From the NCBI GenBank assembly GCA_963823435.1, contig CAWGLN010000001.1, positions 248,001-312,000 on the forward strand: a DNA stretch of 64,000 nucleotides. The letters run 5' to 3'. Below, piece by piece: positions 26,001 to 34,454 of this stretch. The stretch is from CAKZML01 sp963823435 (GTDB lineage: Bacteria; Pseudomonadota; Gammaproteobacteria; Steroidobacterales; BM003). Position 1 is the first letter of the stretch. Each line of letters begins with the position of its first letter. A model generated the notes under the pieces. It worked only from the letters and a program-made list of their open reading frames with translations. It searched no databases and was not told the DNA's origin. Position numbers and translations under genes: made by a program.

Positions 26001-26755
26001 CGGTGGACTTCACCGGAACCTCGCCCCAGTCGGCTGACAACTTCAATGCGCCTTCTGCCGTGTGCAAGGCGGCAGTACTGTATGTGTTCCGCTGCCTGGT
26101 GGACCGCGACATTCCCATGAACGAGGGCTGTCTCAAACCCCTGCGCATCATCATTCCACCCGGTAGCCTGCTGGACCCGCGCCCGCCCGCGGCAGTGGTC
26201 GCCGGCAATGTGGAAACCTCCCAGTGCATTACCGATGCGCTGTTTGGTGCGCTGGGGGTCATGGCCGCGGCACAAGGCACCATGAACAACCTGAGCTTCG
26301 GCAACCAGCGCTACCAGTATTACGAGACCCTGTGCGGCGGGGCCGGCGCGGGACCGGATTTTGACGGCGCCTCGGCGGTACACACACACATGACCAACTC
26401 GCGCCTCACCGATCCCGAGGTGCTGGAACTGCGTTTCCCCGTGCGTCTGGAGCGATTCTGCATCCGCAAGAATTCCGGCGGACGCGGGCGTCACCGCGGA
26501 GGTGACGGGGTGACCCGTGAAATACGTTTCCTTGAGCCCATGCAGATTTCCATGCTCAGCGGTCACCGGCGTATTCCGCCTTTCGGGCTGGACGGCGGCG
26601 AGGACGGCAGTACTGGCAGCAACACCTGTGTTCGCGCCAATGGCGAAGAACAGACCCTGCCTGCCTGCGTCAGCCTGGAACTACGGGCCGGCGATGTGCT
26701 GTGTATCGACACACCCGGTGGCGGTGGGTACGGAAACCCCGGGGAAGAGGATTAA
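23090..26755 (+). CDS. 5-oxoprolinase (fused HyuA/HyuB)
   Basis: This 1221-residue protein joins a HyuA-like N-terminal half (WIDRGGTFTDLVA, GFGDALRIGYQNRPELF, FDMGGTSTDVSL) to a HyuB-like C-terminal half (EVFNNLFMHIAEQMG, NAPYNGGTHLPDITL, GGGGYGNPGEED). It hydrolyses 5-oxoproline to glutamate with ATP, or a related hydantoin. The longer ORF extends upstream to 22838 inside the symporter gene and is rejected; ATG 23090 gives the expected length. A GTG at 23150 is an alternative. Confidence 0.92.
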   Translation: MQYKTIGETIPAAWAGRKRYVGSDKKWQFWIDRGGTFTDLVARKPDGCLQTLKLLSSDPEHYEDAALEGIRRCLGVACSQPIPHELIDTVKMGTTVATNALLERQGEPTLLVTTRGFGDALRIGYQNRPELFARHIRLPEQLYSQVIEADERVDAAGIEVRPLDQAALRDALVRAHDSGLRSVAIVFMHAYRYRKHEEQAAKLARKAGFTQVSTSHEVIPLIRLVGRGDTTVVDAYLSPLLLRYIQRLRQELGDTRLMFMQSNGGLASADFFRGRDSILSGPAGGVVGMVRTAGVAGLARLIGFDMGGTSTDVSLFEGDFERAQDNLIAGVRIRAPMMKIHTVAAGGGSVLHYTDGRMQVGPKSAGANPGPACYRRGGPLTVTDINVLLGRIQPEYFPRVFGPGGDQALDSAAVHASFAEMTHRINTESGASYSVEQAAEGFLQIAVQRMATAIKEISIQRGYDVSRFALCCFGGAGGQHACQVADALGMRQIFIHPLAGVLSAYGMGLADLRAIRQQSLERALDEAALDAVYVTRDFLIRNCRDELLQQGIAAEHIRIDSRVRLRYAGSDSSLEVAIDDLPSMRRSFDQAQQQRFGFTSPGAALVVADVEVEAIGDTASGREQALAVDPDPASAVANKRIWLNGGWQDTPVYRRQELRPDNQLAGPAIIAEDHGTIVVESGWSAHMNAFGHITLVRQTPVNHQVGHTTSVDPMLLEVFNNLFMHIAEQMGVILENTAHSVNIKERLDFSCAVFGPGGELVANAPHMPVHLGSMGESVRAVINSNPDGLHEGDVFMLNAPYNGGTHLPDITLVSPVFVDGQLEFFVASRGHHADIGGITPGSMPAHSRSVDEEGILFDGFHLVRRGQLREEALREALAAEPYPARNPDQNVADLKAQLAANRKGTTELYKMCAQFGLEVVRAYLGHVQDNAEAAVREIIGVLHDGSFRYEMDNGLAIQVAVTVNREAGSATVDFTGTSPQSADNFNAPSAVCKAAVLYVFRCLVDRDIPMNEGCLKPLRIIIPPGSLLDPRPPAAVVAGNVETSQCITDALFGALGVMAAAQGTMNNLSFGNQRYQYYETLCGGAGAGPDFDGASAVHTHMTNSRLTDPEVLELRFPVRLERFCIRKNSGGRGRHRGGDGVTREIRFLEPMQISMLSGHRRIPPFGLDGGEDGSTGSNTCVRANGEEQTLPACVSLELRAGDVLCIDTPGGGGYGNPGEED

Positions 26756-26779
26756 GCGCCCGTACGCTACAATGCAGTC

Positions 26780-27280
26780 ATGAAAAAAACTGACTCCAAT
26801 CGCGTTCTTGGCATCTATCGCAAACTGGAAAACCTGCCCCTGGGTAAACGCCTGTTTGCTTTCATGGTGTGCAGAAACGCGCCGTATTTTTCGACCATCA
26901 AGCCACGCTTCCACGTGTATCAACCCGGCAGGGTGGTGGTGAGTATGCGCAAGCGTCGGTCGGTGGAAAATCACATCCACTCCATACACGCGCTGGCCAT
27001 GGGCAATCTGTGTGAACTGGCCGCCGGCACCCTGATGGAAGCGACGGTACCGGTGGATATGCGCTGGCTGCCGCGTGGCATGAACATCGAATACCTCAAG
27101 CCTGCCCGCTCGGATATACGCGCCGAGGCCGTTTTGGAAAAATCATCATGGCCGGGAAAGGAGGATGTAGAGGTCCCGGTGACCGTCACCGACGCCGAGG
27201 GTCAGGAAGTGGTGCGGGCGCGTATCACCATGCACGTCTCGCCAAAACCACAAAAAAAACTGGGGTCGAACCGCAATTAA
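26780..27280 (+). CDS. DUF4442 hotdog-fold protein
   Basis: The 166-residue hotdog protein has the DUF4442 features: LGKRLFAFMVCRNAPYFSTI, NHIHSIHALAMGNLCELAAG and NIEYLKPARSDIRAEAVL. It is likely a thioesterase-like protein, perhaps acting on acyl-CoA or acyl-ACP. The last codons (KLGSNRN) are encoded by one arm of the inverted repeat at 27259-27361, so the tail may be recent. Confidence 0.82.
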   Translation: MKKTDSNRVLGIYRKLENLPLGKRLFAFMVCRNAPYFSTIKPRFHVYQPGRVVVSMRKRRSVENHIHSIHALAMGNLCELAAGTLMEATVPVDMRWLPRGMNIEYLKPARSDIRAEAVLEKSSWPGKEDVEVPVTVTDAEGQEVVRARITMHVSPKPQKKLGSNRN

Positions 27281-27361
27281 ATTGCCACCCGGGGAATCGG
27301 TTATCGGAAACCCCGGTTCGACCCCATTTTTCTACCTCGGTTCGACCCCATTTCTCTACCT
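27259..27361. repeat. Inverted and tandem repeat between convergent genes
   Basis: A 13-bp arm TGGGGTCGAACCG (27261-27273) pairs with CGGTTCGACCCCA at 27314-27326. The right arm lies in a tandem of two 24-bp units, CGGTTCGACCCCATTT... CTACCT, at 27314-27337 and 27338-27361, with one mismatch. The left arm overlaps the 3' end of the DUF4442 gene; the second unit contains the sheath gene's stop codon. It could be a bidirectional terminator, but the tandem copy argues for a mobile repeat origin. Confidence 0.75.
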
Positions 27362-28930
27362 GCCGTACAGGGCGTTGGGATTCACGTTTGAGCGTCCGAT
27401 GCGAGCGCCATCGCGTCGTTGACTCACCTCGAAACTGATGAATTCGCCGGGTCTGCGCAGAGCCACGCCCAGGACGAAATTCACACCCTCCGTTTCGGAA
27501 TCCATATACACATTGGTTTCCGAGTCGCACTGGACAAAAAACGCCTCAGAGGGTGTGCTGCCAACCAGGGCGCCCTGCTTCCACAGGTCTTGAAGGTAGC
27601 CCTCTACCTGGATTTTCAGCTTCCTCCAGAGATCCTTGTCCTCGCCGGCAAACACTGCCCAGCGCGTACCCCGATCAATGCTCTCCAGGATCATCAGGGA
27701 AAGCCGCCGCGTCGCCAGGTAGTTCCAGCTTGGCGCAGAGCTATCGCCGGCGGCCATGGTGCGCGCCGAGCCCAGCCACGCGGGTGCTCCGGGTCTGCCC
27801 GCCACAATGCCATTCACGCCTGCAACAGCCAGGCGAATCACGTCCGCGCTATCCAGCTGGATGACCGGTCTGATACGCGCATTACAGTGGACACTCTCCC
27901 TGCTTGGCGCCGACCACACGCCGCTACGCTCATCGTTACGCGCCAGCAAACCGGCCAAGGCTCCACAGGGTGCAAGGGAGCGCCCGGAAGACATGCCGCC
28001 CAGGGTGGTTAACCTGGGGAACACCATCACCGCGTCCTCGCTGGCGAAATTCATACGCTTCATGCCGCGCACGACCTGGTCGACCGTGGTCCATTCCTTC
28101 GGCGGATCCACGATCAGCATGGCACGGCGTTTCTTGCAATAGCGTACTGCTGCCAGCCATGTCACCAGGCCTACATCGAGCTCTCTGTCCAGCGGCGGAA
28201 TACACAGCAGATTGAATATATTGGTGCGCGACAGGGCAAACAGACCGGTAGACCGGGTGGCTGAACCGATAATGTCGTAGTCACTCAGGGTTTCACCATC
28301 ATCTCCGTCGCGGCTCGCGACCTGATAACCGATGTGTTTGTCCGGCGTGGCGGGCGGGGTGCGATCCGGTCGGCACTCGGGCAAAGCACCTTCCAGCCTG
28401 ACCAGTTGCGAATCCGCCAATATCTCGCCGATAAAACGATCACCCTCCGGCGAAACAGAAACACGTCGATAGCTTTCCTGTTCCAGCACATGCTCGGAAC
28501 CTGCCTGCAACAGCCGCTGGACGATAAGATTGAAACTGAGCTGGTCTGAAGTATCGATACCGTCATGATCTATCGAGGCGCGCAGCGCCTCGTGGGTCCC
28601 GGGATTTCTTGCCCGCAAATGCAAAAACACCTCGCCGGCAGGCAGACTCAAGCCCACACCCCTGCCCCCATTGACCACGCGCACGATAATGGCCACCCGG
28701 CCGCCCTGCAAAAAATACTGCTCGACGGCGAAGCTCAAGGGACTCAATCCCCAAAGACCACCGAAAACACTTTGATACTCGGCAAAGCTTTCCAGGCGCA
28801 CGGGCTCATTGACCGGACCACGCTGGGTACGACCTACAAATGCAGTAATTGAAGTCGAGGCACTGGCAATAAATTGCTGGTGCTGTGGGATCTGTTCAAC
28901 GTCGATGCCCGACGAAAATAATTCCGGCAC
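27356..28930 (-). CDS. Orphan contractile-tail sheath protein (phage/eCIS type)
   Basis: The 524-residue protein begins like sheath subunits of contractile injection systems: IASASTSITAFVGRTQRGPV, NEPVRLESFAEYQSVFGGLW and LSFAVEQYFLQGGRVAIIVRV. The C-terminal subtilisin-like sheath domain follows with VAGVNGIVAGRPGAPAWLG, LATRRLSLMILESIDRGTRW and FVLGVALRRPGEFISFEVSQ. No tube, baseplate, AAA+ or other phage gene flanks it; the neighbours are ordinary chromosomal genes. It is either a relic or a sheath gene separate from its operon. The start at 28930 has no adjacent gene. Confidence 0.85.
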   Translation of the reverse strand: MPELFSSGIDVEQIPQHQQFIASASTSITAFVGRTQRGPVNEPVRLESFAEYQSVFGGLWGLSPLSFAVEQYFLQGGRVAIIVRVVNGGRGVGLSLPAGEVFLHLRARNPGTHEALRASIDHDGIDTSDQLSFNLIVQRLLQAGSEHVLEQESYRRVSVSPEGDRFIGEILADSQLVRLEGALPECRPDRTPPATPDKHIGYQVASRDGDDGETLSDYDIIGSATRSTGLFALSRTNIFNLLCIPPLDRELDVGLVTWLAAVRYCKKRRAMLIVDPPKEWTTVDQVVRGMKRMNFASEDAVMVFPRLTTLGGMSSGRSLAPCGALAGLLARNDERSGVWSAPSRESVHCNARIRPVIQLDSADVIRLAVAGVNGIVAGRPGAPAWLGSARTMAAGDSSAPSWNYLATRRLSLMILESIDRGTRWAVFAGEDKDLWRKLKIQVEGYLQDLWKQGALVGSTPSEAFFVQCDSETNVYMDSETEGVNFVLGVALRRPGEFISFEVSQRRDGARIGRSNVNPNALYGR

Positions 28931-29121
28931 AAAACCCTCCAGGGTTTTCGGCTAGTTTACACGCCACGCCGCCCGGGTCACACAATATTATTATCGCGGG
29001 TTCTTGCGACCACAAAAACATCGAAACATCGCATCGCCTGCAAGCAACATTGCGCAGCACGGACCATTGCCCCAACATTGCGACTCTTATCCTCCTTGCG
29101 CCTTCGGGCATCGGACATCGC

Positions 29122-30057
29122 GTGCACACTGCCACCGGCAACTGGAAACTCGGCCTGGTTCTTTCATTGATCACGACGATCATGTGGGGGCTCCTGCCTG
29201 TCGCTATGAGCCTGCTGCTGGACGAGATGGATGTATACACGGTCACCTGGTACCGTTTTGCCTCCTCGGCACTGGCGCTGGGGGCCTACCAGGCCATCAG
29301 GGGACGCCTGCCTTCGCTGGTTCCCTTGCGCAGCAGGTATGGCTGGCTGATGTTGATTGCCATCACCGGCATTTGCGGCAACTACCTCCTGTACGTGATC
29401 GGTCTGGAGCTCACCTCCCCCAGTATTGCCCAGGTAGTCATACAGTTGGCACCGTTGCTGGTGATCATTGGCGGCATCGTCCTGTTCCGGGAACAAATGA
29501 ACCGGACCCAGTTGATCGGGATACTGGCGGTGTGTGCAGGCCTGGTAGTGTTCTTCAATCAACGTCTGCCCGAGTTGTTCTCACCGGGTGGCACCAACGG
29601 AACGGGTGTGTTGATCATCATCCTGGCGGCGATTCTCTGGGCGGGCTACGCCCTGGCCCAGAAACAACTGCTCCAGGTTTACTCCTCGCCGGGCGTGATG
29701 TTGTTACTGTATATATTTTCCACCGTGATCTTTCTGCCACCCGCGCAGATTTCCTCCGTGCTCACCCTGAGCGGAACGGGCTGGGCCATGCTGGCTTTTT
29801 GCAGCGCAAACACGCTGATCGCCTATGGCTGTTTTGCCGAGGCGCTCAATCAGTGGCAGGCAAGCCGGGTCAGCGCGGTGCTCGCAATGGCGCCGCTCAT
29901 TACGCTGTTCAGCATGGCGTTCCTGACCTGGCTGGCCCCGGAAATCGCGCCTCCGGACCATATAGATGCCTTCGCCCTGCTGGGCGCCATGGTGGTGGTC
30001 CTGGGCTCTGCGGCCTGTGCCACCGGAGGAATGAAGCGCAAACCACGTCCGGCCTGA
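29122..30057 (+). CDS. EamA-family (DMT superfamily) exporter
   Basis: The product has ten hydrophobic spans arranged as two EamA repeats: GLVLSLITTIMWGLLPVAM, TVTWYRFASSALALGA, then the second half ILAAILWAGYALAQKQLL. Such permeases export amino acids or metabolites. The frame is open from 28885, but the upstream part is implausible as protein, so I start at GTG 29122 (about 312 residues). A clear ribosome binding site is not visible, so the start is uncertain. Confidence 0.85.
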   Translation: MHTATGNWKLGLVLSLITTIMWGLLPVAMSLLLDEMDVYTVTWYRFASSALALGAYQAIRGRLPSLVPLRSRYGWLMLIAITGICGNYLLYVIGLELTSPSIAQVVIQLAPLLVIIGGIVLFREQMNRTQLIGILAVCAGLVVFFNQRLPELFSPGGTNGTGVLIIILAAILWAGYALAQKQLLQVYSSPGVMLLLYIFSTVIFLPPAQISSVLTLSGTGWAMLAFCSANTLIAYGCFAEALNQWQASRVSAVLAMAPLITLFSMAFLTWLAPEIAPPDHIDAFALLGAMVVVLGSAACATGGMKRKPRPA

Positions 30058-30105
30058 TAAACTGCTGGCTGTGAACCAGGCTACCAGGTAAGGAAATATC
30101 GCGAC

Positions 30106-31227
30106 GTGCAAGACCCTCAACAACATTCATTGGCCCTGTTTCGGGCTTACCCGGGCCTGGCCGAAACGCTGGGCTGGGTTCCACTGGCCAATTTGCCAAC
30201 CCCGGTGGAACCTATGCGCAAGCTGGCCGAGGAACTGGACGAGGAAGACCTGTTTATCAAGCGTGATGACCTGTCCGGGGAATTGTACGGCGGCAACAAG
30301 GTCCGCAAGCTGGAGTTTCTCCTGGCCGAGGCCCAGGCCAGGAAGGCTACCTCGGTAATGACCTTTGGCACCGCCGGTTCCAACCATTGTCTGGCCACCG
30401 CCATGTATGCGCGCAAGCTGGGCATGGAAGCTATTTCGATACTCTCTCCCCAGGCCAACACTTCTCTTGTGGGTCGCAACCTGCTGATGGGATATCACGT
30501 TGGGGCGGAGTTGCACCACTACAACAGCGAGCCCTCCGCCGAGCGCGGCGCTGCCTGGCAGACCGCACGCCGGGTGGGCGCAGGCGAGCAGGCCCCGCAC
30601 CTGATACGCAGGGGAGGATCATCCCCGTTGGGCACCATAGGGTTTGTTAATGCCGGTCTGGAGTTGGCCGAGCAGATAAAGCGTGGCGAATTGCCCGAAC
30701 CCGATTTGTTATACCTGCCGCTGGGCACCATGGGAACTGCGGTGGGCCTGTCGATGGGACTGGCCGCGGCAGAGCTGAGCACCAGGGTGGTTGCCGTGCG
30801 TGTGGTGGATTTGGCGTATGGCAGTGAAGACGGTTTCCACAAATTGTTCGACAACACCGCCGCCTTGTTACGCAAACTGGATAACAATTTCCCCAAGTTG
30901 CGTTGGGTAGATGCGAACGTCGATTTCCGCCACGATCAATTCGGGGGAAAATACGCAGTCTACACCGAGGCGGGCATGGAAGCGGTGAACCTGCTCAAGA
31001 GTACGGAGGGAATTATCCTGGAGGGGACCTACACGGGCAAAGCCATGGCCGCATTGATCGCCGACTCCCTGGTAGGGCAACTCGAGGGCAAGGTTATTTT
31101 GTTCTGGAATACCTACAACTCACGGGAATTTCCTGCGGAAGCCATGGAACGCAACTATCAGAGGTTACCGTTTCCCGTGCAGACCTATTTCGAAAAACCC
31201 TTTCAACCCCTGGACCCGAAAAGTTGA
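30106..31227 (+). CDS. PLP-dependent D-cysteine desulfhydrase/ACC deaminase family protein
   Basis: The fold-type II enzyme has the PLP lysine in GGNKVRKLEFLLAEA, FGTAGSNHCLATAMYARKLG, and PLGTMGTAVGLSMGL as phosphate cup. It most resembles D-cysteine desulfhydrase and ACC deaminase enzymes; the substrate cannot be settled. At 373 residues it is a little longer than the usual 330. Start is GTG 30106, 48 bp after the EamA stop. Confidence 0.83.
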   Translation: MQDPQQHSLALFRAYPGLAETLGWVPLANLPTPVEPMRKLAEELDEEDLFIKRDDLSGELYGGNKVRKLEFLLAEAQARKATSVMTFGTAGSNHCLATAMYARKLGMEAISILSPQANTSLVGRNLLMGYHVGAELHHYNSEPSAERGAAWQTARRVGAGEQAPHLIRRGGSSPLGTIGFVNAGLELAEQIKRGELPEPDLLYLPLGTMGTAVGLSMGLAAAELSTRVVAVRVVDLAYGSEDGFHKLFDNTAALLRKLDNNFPKLRWVDANVDFRHDQFGGKYAVYTEAGMEAVNLLKSTEGIILEGTYTGKAMAALIADSLVGQLEGKVILFWNTYNSREFPAEAMERNYQRLPFPVQTYFEKPFQPLDPKS

Positions 31228-31303
31228 GGCCAGCGGGAAAACGCCTCTGACGCTGAGTGAAGTATTTGCAGGCTGATAAACACTTGCTGATGGAGTAGCA
31301 AAA

Positions 31304-31954
31304 GTGGGCGCTATTCGAGTCTTGCTGGTAGAGGACCATACCCTGGTCCGGGCTGGTATTCGGTCTCTGTTAAACAGCGTCCGCGACATAGAGGTAGTTG
31401 ACGAAGCCGGCAACGGCCGTGACGGGCTAAAGCTGGTGCGCAAGCTGGAGCCGGATGTCGTACTGATGGATATCTCCATGCCCGAACTCAATGGCATGGA
31501 AGCCACGGCCCGCATCACCAAGAGCCACCCCCAGGTAAAGGTATTGATGCTCTCGATGCACATCGACGAGGAATACGTCGCCCAGTCCCTCAAGGCCGGC
31601 GCGCGAGGGTACCTGGTCAAGGGAGCCGCGACCAAGGAACTGGAACAAGCAATACACGCCGTGATGCACGGCGAAATTTATGTCAGCGATACAGTCTCCA
31701 TGAGCGCGGTCAACAAGCTCATGCGAGACAGCAGCAGCGGCTCGGCCCTGGACAAACTGACCTCTCGCCAGAGGGAGATTCTGCAACTGGTGGTCGAGGG
31801 GTGCAGCACCCGCGTCATAGCGGAGCGCCTGTCGCTTAGCATCAAGACCGTAGAAGCCCACCGTACCCACTTGATGGACAGACTGGAAATCCGGGACGTT
31901 CCAGGCCTGGTGAGATTTGCCATCAAGGCGGGGCTGATCCATCCCGAATCCTGA
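31304..31954 (+). CDS. NarL/FixJ-family response regulator
   Basis: The receiver domain has the phosphoacceptor in VVLMDISMPELNG (D near 54), the acidic pair EDH and the K in YLVKGA. The LuxR-type HTH follows: LTSRQREILQLVVEGCSTRV, then LSLSIKTVEAHRTHLMDRL. No sensor kinase is nearby, so it is an orphan. Start GTG 31304 has GGAG eight bases upstream. Confidence 0.93.
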   Translation: MGAIRVLLVEDHTLVRAGIRSLLNSVRDIEVVDEAGNGRDGLKLVRKLEPDVVLMDISMPELNGMEATARITKSHPQVKVLMLSMHIDEEYVAQSLKAGARGYLVKGAATKELEQAIHAVMHGEIYVSDTVSMSAVNKLMRDSSSGSALDKLTSRQREILQLVVEGCSTRVIAERLSLSIKTVEAHRTHLMDRLEIRDVPGLVRFAIKAGLIHPES

Positions 31955-31976
31955 ACCAATCAATTGAAGAGACACC

Positions 31977-32489
31977 ATGCCTGCTGAACGCTATATGTCC
32001 CAACTGGACGCCCTGGCTGCCCGTTCGGAAGTTTTCGCCTACACGCCCGAGCACCTCGCAGCCTTCCTGGAGAGCTTCAACAAGCTTGCCGGGCTTGCCT
32101 ATATGGGCGCGACCGTTGCAACACGGGGGTCACAACTGGTGTGTGTGGAACTGGCGAGCTTACGGGAGCACCACCGGGGCGGGCTGGGAACCCGGGCCGT
32201 GAACGGCGCAGTGATATCCGGTTTGTTCGACTGCGGACTGGGTGTGGCCGGCTTGCTCCAGTTCCCGGGCAAGCGTTGCGGCACAGCCGAATTATCGGTG
32301 AAATTTCTGCGGCCCGTGCTGGGTGACCAGGTACGTGTCTACGCCGCCACCATCAAGGCTGCCGACAACGTCGCATTTGTCGAAGGCATGCTGTTTAGCG
32401 GGAACGCCCTGTGCGCAACTGCCTCCGGGATGGTGGCTACCAGTGCCGGCAAGGCCAACACCACTCCTCAGTCAGGCTCGCCAGGATAA
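31977..32489 (+). CDS. PaaI-type hotdog thioesterase
   Basis: The 170-residue protein carries the hotdog helix region GLGTRAVNGAVISGLFDCGL and the CGTAELSVKFLRPVLGDQVR strand that is diagnostic of PaaI-like thioesterases. It probably cleaves a CoA thioester. It follows the response regulator by 22 bp on the same strand and overlaps the convergent peptidase gene by 22 bp. Confidence 0.82.
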   Translation: MPAERYMSQLDALAARSEVFAYTPEHLAAFLESFNKLAGLAYMGATVATRGSQLVCVELASLREHHRGGLGTRAVNGAVISGLFDCGLGVAGLLQFPGKRCGTAELSVKFLRPVLGDQVRVYAATIKAADNVAFVEGMLFSGNALCATASGMVATSAGKANTTPQSGSPG

Positions 32490-34420
32490 AGCAGGGCCTG
32501 AATAGACGGGCGCGCCGTGGGATGATAGCCCGGACCTGCCTTGTGAAAGATATCCCTGGCCAGTGCCAGCCCCTGCGGCGACGATTCAGCCAGCGCACGG
32601 TACACGTTGTTTATCAGGGAAGACCTGCCCACCTGGACAAGGAAGGGCTCAAGCCGCCGGTAAGCAGGTTGATAACCCGCGCTTACCGCCAGCTCCAGCC
32701 ATTTGCTGGTCACTATCGCGTTGCCACCGTCGGTGAGGTGAAAGCGTTCATCCAGGGCGGCCAGTTGTCCGGGGTCAGTCCCCCCGGGCAGGTGCCCCAG
32801 CATGTACCGCCACTGCTGGCTGCCCCAATCGGAAGCTGGTATATCCGCCAGTTCAATGCCGCCATCAAGCCAATCCAGGGTGGCTTCCCGGATCTGTTCC
32901 AGCTCCGGCGATACCGGCGGCTCAAAGTCCTCGGGCATACCCGGAGCATGGAGCCAGGCCTCAAGTTGCGAGGCGCTCACCCTGTCCGGATGGACCCCGG
33001 CCAGGTGTCGTTGCAGATAGTCCAGGAAATCATCCGTGGTCACACTTTGGAAAGCATAGTGATCAAAGTACTGTTTCAGAAAGGCATCAAAGACCTCCCT
33101 GCCGTATGCCTGCTCCAGGTACACCAGGAACTGGGCGCCTTTCTGGTAGGCCACGGCAGTGAAGCCATCGTCAGGATTCAAAAGCCGCACTGCCGGAACC
33201 AGACTCTGGTTCTCGGGCGCCAATTCGGAAAGCTCAAACATCAGGCTCCGGTAGCCGTTCACCTCTTCCATTTTCCTCTCGGCTTTGCCGTAGAGAGCCT
33301 CGACTACACGCATTTCCACGTAAGTGGTAAAGCCCTCATTCAGCCACATGTGCTGCCACGAGGCATTGGTGACCAGGTTCCCGGACCAGGAATGCGCCAG
33401 CTCGTGCACCACCGTGCCGACCAGGCTCTTGTCGCCCGCGATCAGGGTTGGCGTGATGAACGACAGCCTGGGATGCTCCATACCCCCCAGCGAAAAAGCC
33501 GGCGGCAGCACCAGCAGGTCGTATTGCTCCCAGCGGTAGGGACCGTAGAGGGCCTCGGCGCTATCTATCATGGCCGGTGTATCCTCGAACTCCCTGGCCG
33601 CAGCCTCTATCACGGAAGGCTCTGCCCAAACCCCGGAACGCTGATCAAAGGCACGGTATTCCAATTCACCCACCGCGATGGCGATCAGGTAGGCAGGAAT
33701 TTCCTGATTCATTGCAAAAGTATATTCACCCGTGTCGATATCGGCCGACAGGGTACGCGCACTCATCAGGGCCGTGAGACCCGGCGGGACCTGCAATCGC
33801 GCGCCGTAAGTGATGCGTGTGGCCGAGGTATCCTGTATCGGGATCCAGCTGCGTGCATGGATCGACGCGGCGACCGAATACAGGAAGGGCGAGCGTCCGT
33901 TCGAGGTCATGCCCTTGTCCAGCCACTGCAGGGCCTCGGCCCCGGGGCGAGTCGTATAGTCAACGGTAACCGAGAAGCGTCCCCGCCGGCCTGCCGTGGA
34001 CACGTCCACTATCAGCGGTGCACCCAGAATGGAATCGGCCTCACCCAGTCGCCATGGCAGATCGCGAAGCTTGGCGCCGCTCTGGTTCAGGGACACGCGA
34101 CGTATATCCAGGCCACGCGTGTCCAGCACCAGGACACCGGCCTGGTCATCCAGTCTTTCCACGACCAGGGTGACCTGACCGGTGAGTGTCTGCGTGGCAA
34201 AATCCACCGTGAGATTCAACTCGGCATGACGCACCCGCATTTTCTCGGCGTTGGCATAGCTGTAAGGGTCCCGCACCGCGTTGTCTTCAGTGCTGCTGCG
34301 CTCCTGGACGGGAGCCGCCGAATTGGCCCCGGACTGAATTTCCGCACCGGAAGGGTTCCCCGACTCGCAGGCAACCAGCCCAACCAACAACGCCACGTGT
34401 AGCAGTGCCCAAACCTTCAT
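32468..34420 (-). CDS. M1-family metallopeptidase lipoprotein
   Basis: From ATG 34420 the protein has a lipoprotein signal (MKVWALLHVALLVGLVAC) with C18 as the lipidated residue. The peptidase core shows VVHELAHSWSGNL (zinc HExxH) and MWLNEGFTTYVEM (third ligand E), like leukotriene A4 hydrolase and related M1 aminopeptidases. The family GAMEN/GGMENP exopeptidase motif reads GGMEHP here. A GGAG site precedes the start. It overlaps the thioesterase gene convergently; the adjacent methyltransferase gene is 34 bp upstream on the same strand. Confidence 0.92.
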   Translation of the reverse strand: MKVWALLHVALLVGLVACESGNPSGAEIQSGANSAAPVQERSSTEDNAVRDPYSYANAEKMRVRHAELNLTVDFATQTLTGQVTLVVERLDDQAGVLVLDTRGLDIRRVSLNQSGAKLRDLPWRLGEADSILGAPLIVDVSTAGRRGRFSVTVDYTTRPGAEALQWLDKGMTSNGRSPFLYSVAASIHARSWIPIQDTSATRITYGARLQVPPGLTALMSARTLSADIDTGEYTFAMNQEIPAYLIAIAVGELEYRAFDQRSGVWAEPSVIEAAAREFEDTPAMIDSAEALYGPYRWEQYDLLVLPPAFSLGGMEHPRLSFITPTLIAGDKSLVGTVVHELAHSWSGNLVTNASWQHMWLNEGFTTYVEMRVVEALYGKAERKMEEVNGYRSLMFELSELAPENQSLVPAVRLLNPDDGFTAVAYQKGAQFLVYLEQAYGREVFDAFLKQYFDHYAFQSVTTDDFLDYLQRHLAGVHPDRVSASQLEAWLHAPGMPEDFEPPVSPELEQIREATLDWLDGGIELADIPASDWGSQQWRYMLGHLPGGTDPGQLAALDERFHLTDGGNAIVTSKWLELAVSAGYQPAYRRLEPFLVQVGRSSLINNVYRALAESSPQGLALARDIFHKAGPGYHPTARPSIQALLYPGEPD

Positions 34421-34454
34421 GCTCTCACTCCAGACATTTACAATCACCTCAACC

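Noticed and set aside
27301..27361. tRNA-like GGTTCGA motif
   Set aside because: It is part of the tandem/inverted repeat and no cloverleaf can be drawn around it.
32411..34402. 663-residue plus-strand open frame
   Set aside because: It lies antisense to the M1 peptidase gene, has no recognisable domain, and its composition is that of a shadow frame of a GC-rich gene.
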